A stretch of DNA of 64,000 nucleotides, from NCBI RefSeq assembly GCF_009208565.1, contig NZ_WFLK01000001.1, positions 595,032 to 659,031 on the forward strand. The letters run 5' to 3'. Shown here in pieces: positions 18,713-27,193 of this stretch. Within the stretch, counting starts at the first letter, position 1; each line of letters opens with the position of its first letter. The stretch comes from Janthinobacterium aquaticum. Its GTDB lineage: Bacteria > Pseudomonadota > Gammaproteobacteria > Burkholderiales > Burkholderiaceae_D. The notes below the pieces were generated by a model that was not told where the DNA came from, ran no database searches, and saw only the letters and a list, made by a program, of their open reading frames with translations. Made by a program: the position numbers and the translations under genes.

Positions 18713-20722
18713 ATGATACGTTTTATACAAGTAAGCCTGATGCGCGGCATCAAACCGTTGCTCGAACAGGTCGACGTCACCCTTAACCCGGGCGACAAGA
18801 TCGGCCTGATCGGCGCCAACGGCGCCGGCAAATCGAGTCTGTTCGCGATGATGCGCGGCGAGCTGCATCCCGACCAGGGCGAGATCGATTTCCCGGCCAA
18901 ATGGCGCGTGGCTTACGTGGCGCAGGAAACCCCGCCGCTGGACCGTGCTGCGCTCGACTACGCCATCGATGGCGACGTCACCCTGCGCAAGCTCGAAGCG
19001 GAACTGGCGCGCCTGGAAAGCGAGCCGGCCACTTCGGAAAACGGGATTGCCATCGGCGAGATCTACAGCGCGCTGGCCGATGCCGACGCTTATACCGTGC
19101 AGTCGCGCGGCGAGCAGTTGCTGCTGGGCCTGGGCTTTACGCTCGACCAGATGCAGCAGCCGGTGGCCAGCTTTTCGGGCGGCTGGCGCATGCGCCTGAA
19201 CCTGGCGCAGGCGCTGATGTGCCCGTCCGACCTGCTGCTGCTCGATGAACCGACCAACCATCTGGATCTGGATGCGATCATCTGGCTGGAAGACTGGCTC
19301 AAGCGCTATGCCGGCACCCTGTTGATCATCTCCCATGACCGCGACTTCCTCGATGAAGTCGTCAACGTGGTGGTGCATATCGACGAGCGCAAGCTCAAAC
19401 GCTATTCGGGCAACTACTCGAGCTTCGAGCGCCAGCGTGCGGCGCAGATGATCCTGGCCGCCGGCGCGCTGGAAAAGCAGCAGCGCAAGCGCGCGCATCT
19501 GGAGTCGTTCGTCAACCGCTTCAAGGCCCAGGCCTCCAAGGCTCGCCAGGCACAGAGCCGCATGAAGGCGCTGGCCAAGATGGAAGAGCTGGCGCCGCTG
19601 CGCGCTGCCGCCGAATTCTCGTTCGAGTTCCGCGAGCCGTTGAGCGCGCCGAACCCGCTGATGGTGATGGAAGACGTCGACGCCGGCTACAAGATCGAAA
19701 ACGAGGAAACCGGCGAGATCAGCCAGAAAACCATCGTCAACGGCATCAAGTTTTCGCTGCAGATCGGCCAGCGCATCGGCTTGCTGGGCCAGAACGGCGC
19801 CGGCAAATCGACCCTGATCAAGACCATTGCCGGTGAGCTGGCGCCCCTGACCGGCGACGCCACCATGGGCAAGGGCCTCAATATCGGTTACTTTGCCCAG
19901 CACCAGGTGGAAATGCTGCGCCATGACGAATCGCCGCTGTGGCATCTGGCCAAGATTGCGCCGACCGTGCGCGAACAGGAACTGCGCAACTTCCTGGGCG
20001 GCTTCAACTTCCCCGGCACCATGGTCACCAGCTCGATCGCGCCGTTTTCGGGTGGCGAAAAGGCCCGTCTGGCTCTGGCACTGATCGTCTGGCAGCGGCC
20101 AAATTTGCTGCTGCTCGATGAACCGACCAACCATCTGGACCTGGAAACGCGCGAAGCGCTGACCGAGGCACTGGCGCAGTTCGAGGGCACGCTGGTGGTG
20201 GTATCGCATGATCGCCATTTGCTGCGCGCCACCACCGACGAATTCATTATCGTTGCCGACGGCAAGCTGCAGCCGTTCGATGGCGATCTGGACGACTACA
20301 AGGACTGGCTGTTCCAGACCAAGCTGGGCAAAGGCACCGATGTGCTGCCGGCTGCGGGCAAGGCCAACAAGACGGACTTCCCGGTCGCTTCACCAGTGGC
20401 CAAGCCGGCCGCCGTGGCCAGCGTGCCCGCGGTCGACAAGAAGGAGCAGAAGCGTCTGGACGCCGAACAGCGCCAGCGCACCGCTGCCCTGCGTAAACCG
20501 CTGGAAAACAAGATCAAGCGCCAGGAAGAGCAGATTGCCAAGCGCAACGAGCAAAAGGCGCTGGCCGATGCAGCGCTCGCCGAGCCGTCGATCTACGATG
20601 CGGCCAACAAGGCCAAGTTGAAGCAATTGCTGGCCGACCAGAGCTTCTACGCCAAGGACCTGGCGCAGCTCGAAGCGGACTGGCTGGACCTGCAGGACCA
20701 GCTGGAAAAGATCGGCGCCTGA
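18713..20722 (+). CDS. ABC-F family ribosome-associated ATPase (YheS-like)
   Basis: A 669-residue soluble protein with two ATP-binding cassettes and no membrane segment. The first Walker A is GANGAGKSS near residue 36 with signature SFSGGWRMRLNLAQAL and Walker B LLLLDEPTNHLD. The second is GQNGAGKST near residue 360 with signature FSGGEKARLALAL and LLLLDEPTNHLD. The two are joined by the helical P-site tRNA-interaction linker with KQQRKRAHLESFVNRFKAQASKARQAQSRMK. After about residue 540 there is an Ala/Lys-rich tail and a coiled coil. These features fit YheS-type ABC-F factors, which act on stalled ribosomes. The next gene, arfB, also acts on stalled ribosomes. Confidence 0.9.
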   Translation: MIRFIQVSLMRGIKPLLEQVDVTLNPGDKIGLIGANGAGKSSLFAMMRGELHPDQGEIDFPAKWRVAYVAQETPPLDRAALDYAIDGDVTLRKLEAELARLESEPATSENGIAIGEIYSALADADAYTVQSRGEQLLLGLGFTLDQMQQPVASFSGGWRMRLNLAQALMCPSDLLLLDEPTNHLDLDAIIWLEDWLKRYAGTLLIISHDRDFLDEVVNVVVHIDERKLKRYSGNYSSFERQRAAQMILAAGALEKQQRKRAHLESFVNRFKAQASKARQAQSRMKALAKMEELAPLRAAAEFSFEFREPLSAPNPLMVMEDVDAGYKIENEETGEISQKTIVNGIKFSLQIGQRIGLLGQNGAGKSTLIKTIAGELAPLTGDATMGKGLNIGYFAQHQVEMLRHDESPLWHLAKIAPTVREQELRNFLGGFNFPGTMVTSSIAPFSGGEKARLALALIVWQRPNLLLLDEPTNHLDLETREALTEALAQFEGTLVVVSHDRHLLRATTDEFIIVADGKLQPFDGDLDDYKDWLFQTKLGKGTDVLPAAGKANKTDFPVASPVAKPAAVASVPAVDKKEQKRLDAEQRQRTAALRKPLENKIKRQEEQIAKRNEQKALADAALAEPSIYDAANKAKLKQLLADQSFYAKDLAQLEADWLDLQDQLEKIGA

Positions 20723-20735
20723 TTGAAGCACTGCG

Positions 20736-21131
20736 ATGCCGACGCTCGATCCTGCCGACGTTGAATTTTCCGCCATCCGCGCCCAGGGGCCGGGTGGGCA
20801 GAACGTCAACAAGGTTTCGTGCGCCGTGCATCTGCGCTTTGCCATTGCCGCCTCGTCGCTGCCCGATGCGATCAAGGAGCGCCTGCTGGCGCTGCGCGAC
20901 AGCCGCATCAGCAAGGACGGCGTACTGGTACTGAAGGCACAACAGTCGCGCAGCCTGGAGCAGAACAAGGAAGAAGCCTTGCAGCGGCTGCAGCAGATTA
21001 TCGACAGCGTGGCCGTGCTGCCCACCATCCGCCGCGCCACCAAGCCCACGCGCGGCTCGCAACGGCGCCGGCTCGACAGCAAAAGCACGCACGGCCTGCT
21101 CAAGCAATCACGTGGCAAGGTGTTGGGATAA
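20736..21131 (+). CDS. arfB: Alternative ribosome rescue factor ArfB (YaeJ)
   Basis: A 131-residue protein with a release-factor catalytic motif RAQGPGGQNVNKVSCAVHLRF near the N-terminus. A highly basic C-terminal tail (TKPTRGSQRRRLDSKSTHGLLKQSRGKVLG) would enter the empty mRNA channel of a stalled ribosome. ArfB hydrolyses peptidyl-tRNA on ribosomes lacking a stop codon. The length and lack of codon-recognition domains separate it from RF1/RF2. It lies 13 bases behind the ABC-F gene, suggesting cotranscription. Confidence 0.92.
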   Translation: MPTLDPADVEFSAIRAQGPGGQNVNKVSCAVHLRFAIAASSLPDAIKERLLALRDSRISKDGVLVLKAQQSRSLEQNKEEALQRLQQIIDSVAVLPTIRRATKPTRGSQRRRLDSKSTHGLLKQSRGKVLG

Positions 21132-21156
21132 ATCGGGATCAGGTCGGCCAATATTC

Positions 21157-21250
21157 GTAGGTCGGATTAGCCGCGCAGCGGCGTAATCCGACAATACCAC
21201 CAGCGTCAACAATGTTGTCGGATTACGCGCTACGCGCTAATCCGACCTAC
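21157..21250. repeat. REP-like composite palindrome, copy C (complete)
   Basis: Two hairpins face each other. The left reads GTAGGTCGGATTA...TAATCCGACAA with a GCCGC/GCGGC inner stem. The right reads TTGTCGGATTACGCGC...GCGCTAATCCGACCTAC. The element lies between the convergent genes arfB and DUF342. Its right arm encodes the last three residues and the stop codon (TAG at 21237-21239) of the DUF342 gene. Confidence 0.85.
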
Positions 21251-23123
21251 ACGATGTCACTTCCTCCGGCACATACGTCCAGTCCAGCGCGCCGCTGCTG
21301 CCCACAAACACGGGTAGCGTGCCCGGCGTTGCGCTATGCAGCAAGGCCTTGATTTCCTTGGGCGTGCGGTCGTAGACGCGCGCCGGCAGCGCTGGCGCCA
21401 GCAAGGTGCGCACGATGGTGTCGCCTTCGATGGCAGTGAGCACGCAATGCGTGTGGGCCGCTGCCGCCAGCCGCTCCTGCGCGAACTGCCCGGCCTGCGC
21501 CTGCAGTTGCGCCTGCATCACCTCGGCCTGCTTGATATCGAGCCGCAGGCGGGCCATCTCCTTGAGCACGGGCGCCATGCGCGCGGCCAGCTTGTCATAC
21601 AGCACCTGCTGCGCTTCCTTCAACACCAGCTCGCTGCGGCGCAGCTGGCCAGTCAGGGAAAGATAGCTGCGCATGTCCGGCAGCTGCGCAATGGCCGCCA
21701 CTTCCTGCTGACGCTTGATCTGAAGTTGTCCCTGCTGCTCTGCCCTGGCGACGGCGTCGGCGATGCGCTCCTCGAACGGCGCCAGATCCGGCACCAGTGG
21801 CAACACCAGCATCTCGACCTGCTTGCGCGCACGAGTCTGGCCGATGCGCATCTGTCGCGCCGCCACGGCGCAGCCTTCGGCCACGCCGAGCTCCACCTCG
21901 TCGGCAATGATCTCGCAATTGCTGGCGTGCGCGATCACCACGCGCGTGCCGGAAATCACGCAGCTCTCGGCGCGCGCAAGCCGCACCGTGCCGTCGCGCG
22001 CCTGCAGCACCGCGCCCGAGGCGACGCCACCGACGTGGATATCGCCATGCTCGTTGTACGCGGTGCCGCCCACCAGGTTGCGCTCGAGTTCGATCAGACC
22101 GCCATGCGAATGCAGGCGACCATAGACGTCGCCGTGCAAGGTCATGTCGCTGCCGTCGATCAGGCGCTGCTCCTGCACCTCACCAAACTCCTCGTAGGCG
22201 CCGCGCAGCTTCAGGTTACCAGTGGTGCGGCTGCTGACGCCGTCATGGCTGACGATCTTGTTTTCGATGGAAATCCTGCCCTGCGCATCAATCTGCACAT
22301 AGCCGTCGACGGCGGCGACCAGAAACTCGCCGTCCGTCACGCGCTCGATCCGCGTGCCCTCGCCGGCGTATGCTCTCAAATCGACCTGGGCAGGCGGCGG
22401 TGGCGGCAGCACCGCGCCGGACAAAGCATAGCCATGCAGACCTGGCGTGGCGGCGCTGCTGCGCAAGAGGCGCGTATGCTTTTTGATATGCGGATGGCGA
22501 TTCTTAAAACTGAGCAAGTCGAAGCGGCCGTCGGCCCGTTCGCGCGGGGCATCGTCACGCTCGATCCCCTGCGCCACCGGCGTCAGCTGGGCTTCGCGCC
22601 CCGGCTGCGGCGCCAGCGCGCGCGCCACGATGGCGCGCTCGGCGCGGCCCGAGACGATCAGCGCGCGTACGGCAGCGCTGTCCACGCCATAATGCACACC
22701 ATGGCGCCAGAGCGCCGCCACCATTTCGTCGACATCGCGCGTGACCGGTACCCGGCTGTCCTCGCTGGAAGGCACGGCCTCGAAATAAAACTCGGCCACG
22801 TCATCGTGCACGGTAATGTGTTCATACAACCGGCGCCGCTCGGGCGCAAACGGCGCCACGCGCGCCGCGATGCGCAGCGCCGCTTCGCTCTTGACGGTAC
22901 GGCGCGGGCCCGGCGCCTGAAACAGCGTCTGCAGCAACAAGGGATAATCGAGCCCGGCCAGCAGCCAGCCAGTCTGGTACAGGCGATCGATGCCGGAACG
23001 CAGCAGTTCGGGCGCCAGCGCCACGTCGAGGAACACGCCGTCCTTGCGCAGCAGCAGGCCAGGCGGCCAACCGCCAGCGCCGGTCATGTCGGCCTCAAAC
23101 GCGTCCCTGTCGCTCACGCTCAC
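21237..23123 (-). CDS. FapA-like / DUF342 polymer-forming protein
   Basis: A 628-residue cytoplasmic protein. Residues about 240-430 are a right-handed beta-helix-like region of short repeats (GDVYGRLHSHGGLIELERNLVGGTAYNEHGDIHVGGVASGAVLQARDGTVRLARAESCVISG), the hallmark of DUF342/FapA proteins. It is followed by a coiled coil at about 450-560. The N-terminal 200 residues form the family's N-terminal domain, with a Pro-rich linker (VLPPPPPAQVDL). Members are often linked to motility or surface structures in proteobacteria, but the molecular role is unsettled. The final RSD and stop are supplied by REP-like copy C, so the native C-terminus has been altered by the repeat. Confidence 0.82.
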   Translation of the reverse strand: MSVSDRDAFEADMTGAGGWPPGLLLRKDGVFLDVALAPELLRSGIDRLYQTGWLLAGLDYPLLLQTLFQAPGPRRTVKSEAALRIAARVAPFAPERRRLYEHITVHDDVAEFYFEAVPSSEDSRVPVTRDVDEMVAALWRHGVHYGVDSAAVRALIVSGRAERAIVARALAPQPGREAQLTPVAQGIERDDAPRERADGRFDLLSFKNRHPHIKKHTRLLRSSAATPGLHGYALSGAVLPPPPPAQVDLRAYAGEGTRIERVTDGEFLVAAVDGYVQIDAQGRISIENKIVSHDGVSSRTTGNLKLRGAYEEFGEVQEQRLIDGSDMTLHGDVYGRLHSHGGLIELERNLVGGTAYNEHGDIHVGGVASGAVLQARDGTVRLARAESCVISGTRVVIAHASNCEIIADEVELGVAEGCAVAARQMRIGQTRARKQVEMLVLPLVPDLAPFEERIADAVARAEQQGQLQIKRQQEVAAIAQLPDMRSYLSLTGQLRRSELVLKEAQQVLYDKLAARMAPVLKEMARLRLDIKQAEVMQAQLQAQAGQFAQERLAAAAHTHCVLTAIEGDTIVRTLLAPALPARVYDRTPKEIKALLHSATPGTLPVFVGSSGALDWTYVPEEVTSCRSD

Positions 23124-23285
23124 GTTCCCGCTCCTCCGCTAAAAATGCTGCTCTTGCGGCAGAACAATAGCACGGCTGATGGCGGCACGGAGCAATCTTC
23201 ATGTCGCTGCACGCACCAAAACAAACAGGCCAGGCCATGCGAAGATGGTCTGGCCTGCGGCAGAAAAAGCAACGTTCAGGGACGC

Positions 23286-23693
23286 TTAGCGGCGCGGCGG
23301 ATTGGAATAGATATCCTGCCCCGCTTCATTGATCTGGCGACGCAGATCACGCCGCTCGTCGGGCGTCATGCGGCCGGTGCGGCGCGATTCGGCGCCGTCA
23401 TTGCCGCGGCGCTGGTCGTCGGCGCGCGTATCGAAGCTGCGTGCGTCCCGCTGATCGCGCAAGCGGTTATCATTGTTGCGCTGCGACTGCTCGAAACGCT
23501 GGCTCTGCAACTGTGGCTGGTCGTCGCGCCGCGGCGGCTGTGACTGAGCCTGCGCCAGGCCTGAGCCCAACATGCAAACGAAGGCAAGCGAGGACAACAC
23601 CACACGTGCAGAAATGCGTGCAGACGCCTGTACGGAAACACGTGCTGCAACAGCGCAAGGACTGGCGTGAATTTTTTGATCGACGTTATTCAT
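23286..23693 (-). CDS. Small secreted basic/disordered protein
   Basis: A 135-residue protein begun at the ATG at 23693, which has the ribosome binding site GAAGAGG; a slightly longer frame has none. A long basic N-region is followed by the hydrophobic core VVLSSLAFVCMLGSGLAQAQS, a signal peptide likely cleaved after AQA. The mature part is rich in Arg, Asp, Gln and Asn and looks disordered. It ends RMTPDERRDLRRQINEAGQDIYSNPPRR, a tail I have seen in small Burkholderiales exported proteins of unknown role. Confidence 0.6.
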   Translation of the reverse strand: MNNVDQKIHASPCAVAARVSVQASARISARVVLSSLAFVCMLGSGLAQAQSQPPRRDDQPQLQSQRFEQSQRNNDNRLRDQRDARSFDTRADDQRRGNDGAESRRTGRMTPDERRDLRRQINEAGQDIYSNPPRR

Positions 23694-23908
23694 TGAGTTC
23701 CTCTTCCGCAATGCCGTATAAACTTAAAGCGCAATTCCACTGTGACCCCAGTGTATGATGCTTTACACGACGCAGTAAGAGCAATTGGGTAAAGTTTGTA
23801 ACAGTATGTAATGGGTGCCAAATCAGACCAAAACGCAAGTTGCAGCCATTGACGACGCCGCGCCAGGCGTTACTATAGCAACCAATATACGATAACACGA
23901 CATACCAA

Positions 23909-24679
23909 ATGACCACAACCTCCACTTCCGGCAACAATACAACAGCGCAAGGCGCACAGGGCCATCAGGCAAAGATCATGGTGGTGGACGACGATGTGCG
24001 CCTGCGCGACCTGCTGCGCCGCTACCTGACCGAACAGGGCTTCAATGTCTTTACGGCCGAAAGCGCCACCGCCATGAACAAGCTGTGGCTGCGCGAACGC
24101 TATGACCTGCTGGTGCTCGACCTGATGCTGCCCGGTGAAGACGGGCTGTCGATCTGCCGCCGCCTGCGCGGTGCCGGCGACCAGACGCCGATCATCATGC
24201 TGACGGCAAAGGGCGAAGACGTGGATCGCATCGTCGGCCTGGAAATGGGCGCCGACGACTACCTGCCCAAGCCATTCAATCCACGCGAACTGGTGGCGCG
24301 TATCGGCGCCGTGCTGCGCCGCAAGGGGCCTGACGAAATTCCGGGCGCCCCATCGGAAACGCCGCAAACCTTCGAGTTCGGCAACTTCGTGCTGGACCTG
24401 GGCACGCGCACGCTGAAAAAGAGCGGCGAGACAGTACCTTTGACCACCGGTGAATTTTCGGTGCTGAAGGTATTTGCCCGCCATGCGCGCCAGCCGCTGT
24501 CGCGCGAAAAGCTGATGGAACTGGCGCGCGGGCGCGAATACGAAGTGTTTGACCGCAGCCTGGACGTGCAGATCTCGCGCCTGCGCAAGCTGATCGAACC
24601 GGACCCGTCAAGCCCGCTGTTTATCCAGACCGTGTGGGGCCTGGGCTACGTGTTCATTCCGGACGGACAGCCGCGCTGA
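23909..24679 (+). CDS. ompR: Response regulator OmpR
   Basis: A 256-residue two-component regulator with an N-terminal receiver domain: acidic pair in MVVDDDVRLRD, phospho-acceptor Asp in LLVLDLMLPGEDG, conserved Thr in IIMLTAKG and Lys in YLPKPFNPREL. The C-terminal winged helix has VPLTTGEFSVLKVFARHARQPLSREKLM and SLDVQISRLRKLIEPDPSSPLFIQTVWGLGYVF, typical of OmpR. It lies 16 bases upstream of a histidine kinase of the EnvZ type, so the pair is the osmolarity/porin system. Confidence 0.94.
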   Translation: MTTTSTSGNNTTAQGAQGHQAKIMVVDDDVRLRDLLRRYLTEQGFNVFTAESATAMNKLWLRERYDLLVLDLMLPGEDGLSICRRLRGAGDQTPIIMLTAKGEDVDRIVGLEMGADDYLPKPFNPRELVARIGAVLRRKGPDEIPGAPSETPQTFEFGNFVLDLGTRTLKKSGETVPLTTGEFSVLKVFARHARQPLSREKLMELARGREYEVFDRSLDVQISRLRKLIEPDPSSPLFIQTVWGLGYVFIPDGQPR

Positions 24680-24695
24680 TCGCTGGCGAGGCTAG

Positions 24696-26051
24696 ATGAA
24701 ACTTGTTCCCGATATCAGCCTGGCACGGCTGAAGAGCGGCCTGTTCTGGCGCACGTTCCTGCTGCTCGGCACCTTGACCACAGTCAGCATGACCGCCTGG
24801 ATCGGCATGATTTCCGTGGTCCAGCGCGAGCCGCAGGCACAGCAGATTTCTGCGCAGATCATCTCCGTGGTCACCATCACGCATGCGGCGCTGACGCACT
24901 CGGCGCCCGAGCTGCGCCGCGAACTGCTGTTCGACCTGGTCAGCAACGAAGGCATCCGCATCTTCCCGCTGTACGAGGACGACCGCATCGATCCGCCGCC
25001 CGACAATTATCTGATGCCCGACATTGAAACGCTGGTCAAGGCCAAGCTCGGTCACGACACGCGCTTTTCGGCGCGCGTCAATGGCGTGGCCGGCTTCTGG
25101 GTCAGCTTCAAGATCGACGACGATGACTACTGGCTGATGCTAGACCGCGAGCGCCTGCGCGGCCTGACCGGCTTCCAGTGGCTGGGCTGGGCTTCGCTGG
25201 TGTCGCTGCTGTCGCTGTTGGGCGCGGCGATTATTTCCAGCCTGATCAACCGCCCGCTGTCGCGCCTGACGGTAGCGGCGCGCGCGATTGCACAGGGACG
25301 CCAGCCGGCGCCGCTGCCGGAAAAAGGACCGATAGAAATCCTGGAAGCAAACCGCAGCTTCAACCAGATGGTGGACGACCTGAAACAGGTGGAATCGGAC
25401 CGCGCGGTGATTTTGGCCGGCATCTCGCACGACCTGCGCACGCCGCTGGCGCGCATGCAGCTGGAAGTGGAAATGGCCAATCTGTCCGATGATGCAAGAG
25501 AAGGCATCCAGTCCGATATCGGCCAGATGGACGCCATCATCGGCCAGTTCCTCGACTATGCCAGACCGACCGAAGCGTCGACGTTTACCGAAATCGACCT
25601 GTCGGGCCTCTTGACCGACATGGCGCGCGAGGCGATGCGCCTGCCTGACGTCACCATCACGGCCCAGATCGCACCCGATGCGCATGTGATGGGCAACGGC
25701 ACCGATCTGCGACGCGTGCTCAATAACCTGGTGGAAAATGCGCGCCGCTACGGCAAGACGCCGGGCAGCGACATGACCGAACTCGATATCAGCTGCCAGA
25801 TCAAAGGCAGCTTGGGCGCGAAAAAAGTGGTGATCGAAGTACAGGATCACGGCCCCGGCGTGCCGACCGAAAAGATCGAGCAGATGCTCAAGCCCTTCAC
25901 CCGCCTCGATACGGCACGCGGCCAGGCCAACGGCGCCGGCCTCGGTCTTGCCATCGTCGACCGCGTGCTGCTGCGCCACGGCGCCGAGTTGCAGGTGCGC
26001 AACCGCGAAGGCGGCGGGCTGGCGTTTCAGATCAGTTTGCCAGCGGTGTAA
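24696..26051 (+). CDS. envZ: Sensor histidine kinase EnvZ
   Basis: A 451-residue inner-membrane kinase. The first membrane segment is at about residues 18-38 and the second at about 160-180, leaving a periplasmic loop of roughly 120 residues. A HAMP domain (RPLSRLTVAARAIAQGRQPAPLPEKGPIEILEANRSFNQMVDDL) precedes the phospho-acceptor motif ILAGISHDLRTPLARMQLEVEM. The ATPase domain has NLVENARRYG, DHGPGVP and GAGLGLAIV. A GAGG site lies ahead of the ATG. It phosphorylates the neighbouring OmpR. Confidence 0.94.
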   Translation: MKLVPDISLARLKSGLFWRTFLLLGTLTTVSMTAWIGMISVVQREPQAQQISAQIISVVTITHAALTHSAPELRRELLFDLVSNEGIRIFPLYEDDRIDPPPDNYLMPDIETLVKAKLGHDTRFSARVNGVAGFWVSFKIDDDDYWLMLDRERLRGLTGFQWLGWASLVSLLSLLGAAIISSLINRPLSRLTVAARAIAQGRQPAPLPEKGPIEILEANRSFNQMVDDLKQVESDRAVILAGISHDLRTPLARMQLEVEMANLSDDAREGIQSDIGQMDAIIGQFLDYARPTEASTFTEIDLSGLLTDMAREAMRLPDVTITAQIAPDAHVMGNGTDLRRVLNNLVENARRYGKTPGSDMTELDISCQIKGSLGAKKVVIEVQDHGPGVPTEKIEQMLKPFTRLDTARGQANGAGLGLAIVDRVLLRHGAELQVRNREGGGLAFQISLPAV

Positions 26052-26070
26052 ATCGGCACGTCGTGCACGT

Positions 26071-26170
26071 CGGATAGGTCGGGTAGGTCGGGTAGGTCGG
26101 GTAGGTCGGATTAGCGTGCCAGCGCGTAATCCGACAACATTGTTGGCCGTCCCGGAGATGGTCGGATTAC
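26071..26170. repeat. REP-like composite palindrome, copy D, with tandem expansion of a 10-base unit
   Basis: The left end shows about four consecutive units of GTAGGTCGGG before the normal GTAGGTCGGATTA arm, an internal tandem expansion. The arm closes CGCGTAATCCGACAA, and a shorter second arm GGTCGGATTAC ends in the stop codon of the Imm26-like gene. It lies between the convergent genes envZ and Imm26-like. Confidence 0.75.
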
Positions 26171-26649
26171 ACCGAATCAGGTGATGAGGTCACCAGCAAC
26201 TTGCTCATCAGCAGCTCCGTTGCGCCATAGCCATACAGCGAATCGCTTTCCAGCCCCGGCGTATCGAACGGTACCGATTCTTCACGGTCGAGCTTGGCCG
26301 GGTCGGCGTCGGCGTAGCTGGCGCGCCAGGCGCGTTGCAGCGACTCGTTGCGGCGGATAAACGGCGGCATCGGCCAGGCGTCGCGCTGCCAGTCGGCGCT
26401 GTCGCCCAGCATGGGCCAGCGCTCGTTGAGCAGCGCCATGTCGCCGGTGCGCAGGCGACGCACGGCTTGTTCAGGGCGCAGCTGCTGCAGCTCGGACAGC
26501 GGTGGCAGTGCGTCGCGTTTCGGCCCGAACATATAGGCCAGCATAATGCGTCCGGCTGGCGCGGTGCGCGCCACCACGCCGACGGCATGGCCGCCGCCGG
26601 TCAAGGGCACGGCAAACCAGCTGCCCTCCCGGTATGGTAATGATTTCAT
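26167..26649 (-). CDS. Imm26-like protein
   Basis: A 160-residue protein. The N-terminus YREGSWFAVPLTGGGHAVGVVAR...IMLAYMFGPKRD resembles the opening beta-rich domain of the immunity protein 26 family, which is annotated from polymorphic toxin loci. No toxin gene is next to it, so an immunity role is not supported by context. The remainder is rich in Trp, Pro and Arg with no membrane segment. Its stop codon (TAA at 26167-26169) is the first triplet of a REP-like TAATCCGAC arm. Confidence 0.55.
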   Translation of the reverse strand: MKSLPYREGSWFAVPLTGGGHAVGVVARTAPAGRIMLAYMFGPKRDALPPLSELQQLRPEQAVRRLRTGDMALLNERWPMLGDSADWQRDAWPMPPFIRRNESLQRAWRASYADADPAKLDREESVPFDTPGLESDSLYGYGATELLMSKLLVTSSPDSV

Positions 26650-26753
26650 GCAACTTCCCTTCGCATCTGACTCCCTTTCGCTTGAACGTCGGGCGACAGC
26701 TTACGCGAGAGCGGCAATCGATGGCGCATGCCTGGCGCTCTATTGCCAGCGGG

Positions 26754-27059
26754 CTACTGCACTTTCTCGTCGTAATGAAACTGCGCGACGATGGGGCCGG
26801 CCTTGAACAGCGCTTCCTTCATTTCCTTGTCCAGGCGTGCATCGCGCCGGCGCATCCATTCGAGCAGCATGGCCGCTTCCTTGCGGCTGGCGTCGCCCGC
26901 ATGCGCCAGCACGCGGCGCAGTTCCGGGTCGGTGCACGCTTCGAGGCGCTGGCCATTGAGGTCGACCGACTGCAGCGCGGCGACCAGCGCGTTGATGGCG
27001 CGATGCATGTCGAGCGCGGTGGCCGGCAGGCCGGATTCTTCGAGTGGCAGATGGGACAT
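26754..27059 (-). CDS. Encapsulated-ferritin (EncFtn)-like protein lacking metal ligands
   Basis: A 101-residue protein begun at the ATG at 27059, preceded by AAGGAAA; an upstream frame has no such site. The two-helix core MHRAINALVAALQSVDLNGQR...ACTDPELRRVLAH...AAMLLEWMRRRD...LFKAGPI matches, from memory, the encapsulated ferritin family (for example Rhodospirillum rubrum EncFtn). The residues that bind iron there are changed here: Glu32 to Ala28, Trp38 to Leu34, Tyr39 to Asn35, Glu62 to Ser58 and His65 to Glu61. The usual C-terminal encapsulin-targeting peptide is also absent. Iron oxidation is therefore unlikely and the role is unknown. No encapsulin shell gene is in the window. Confidence 0.65.
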   Translation of the reverse strand: MSHLPLEESGLPATALDMHRAINALVAALQSVDLNGQRLEACTDPELRRVLAHAGDASRKEAAMLLEWMRRRDARLDKEMKEALFKAGPIVAQFHYDEKVQ

Positions 27060-27193
27060 GCGGTTTCCTTGATCGTGTAGTGACAGCCGAGCTGCATTGT
27101 CCTCTGCAGCAGCCAAAAGCTCAAGCGTCGGGACAGCCGGGCACGCCTTCGTCCATAATCAGGTTCCAGCCATCGAGCAACAATGGGAGAGAC

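Noticed and set aside
21336..23543. A 735-codon open frame on the plus strand opposite DUF342 and the secreted small protein
   Set aside because: It covers two genes on the other strand, has no ribosome binding site and shows typical shadow composition.
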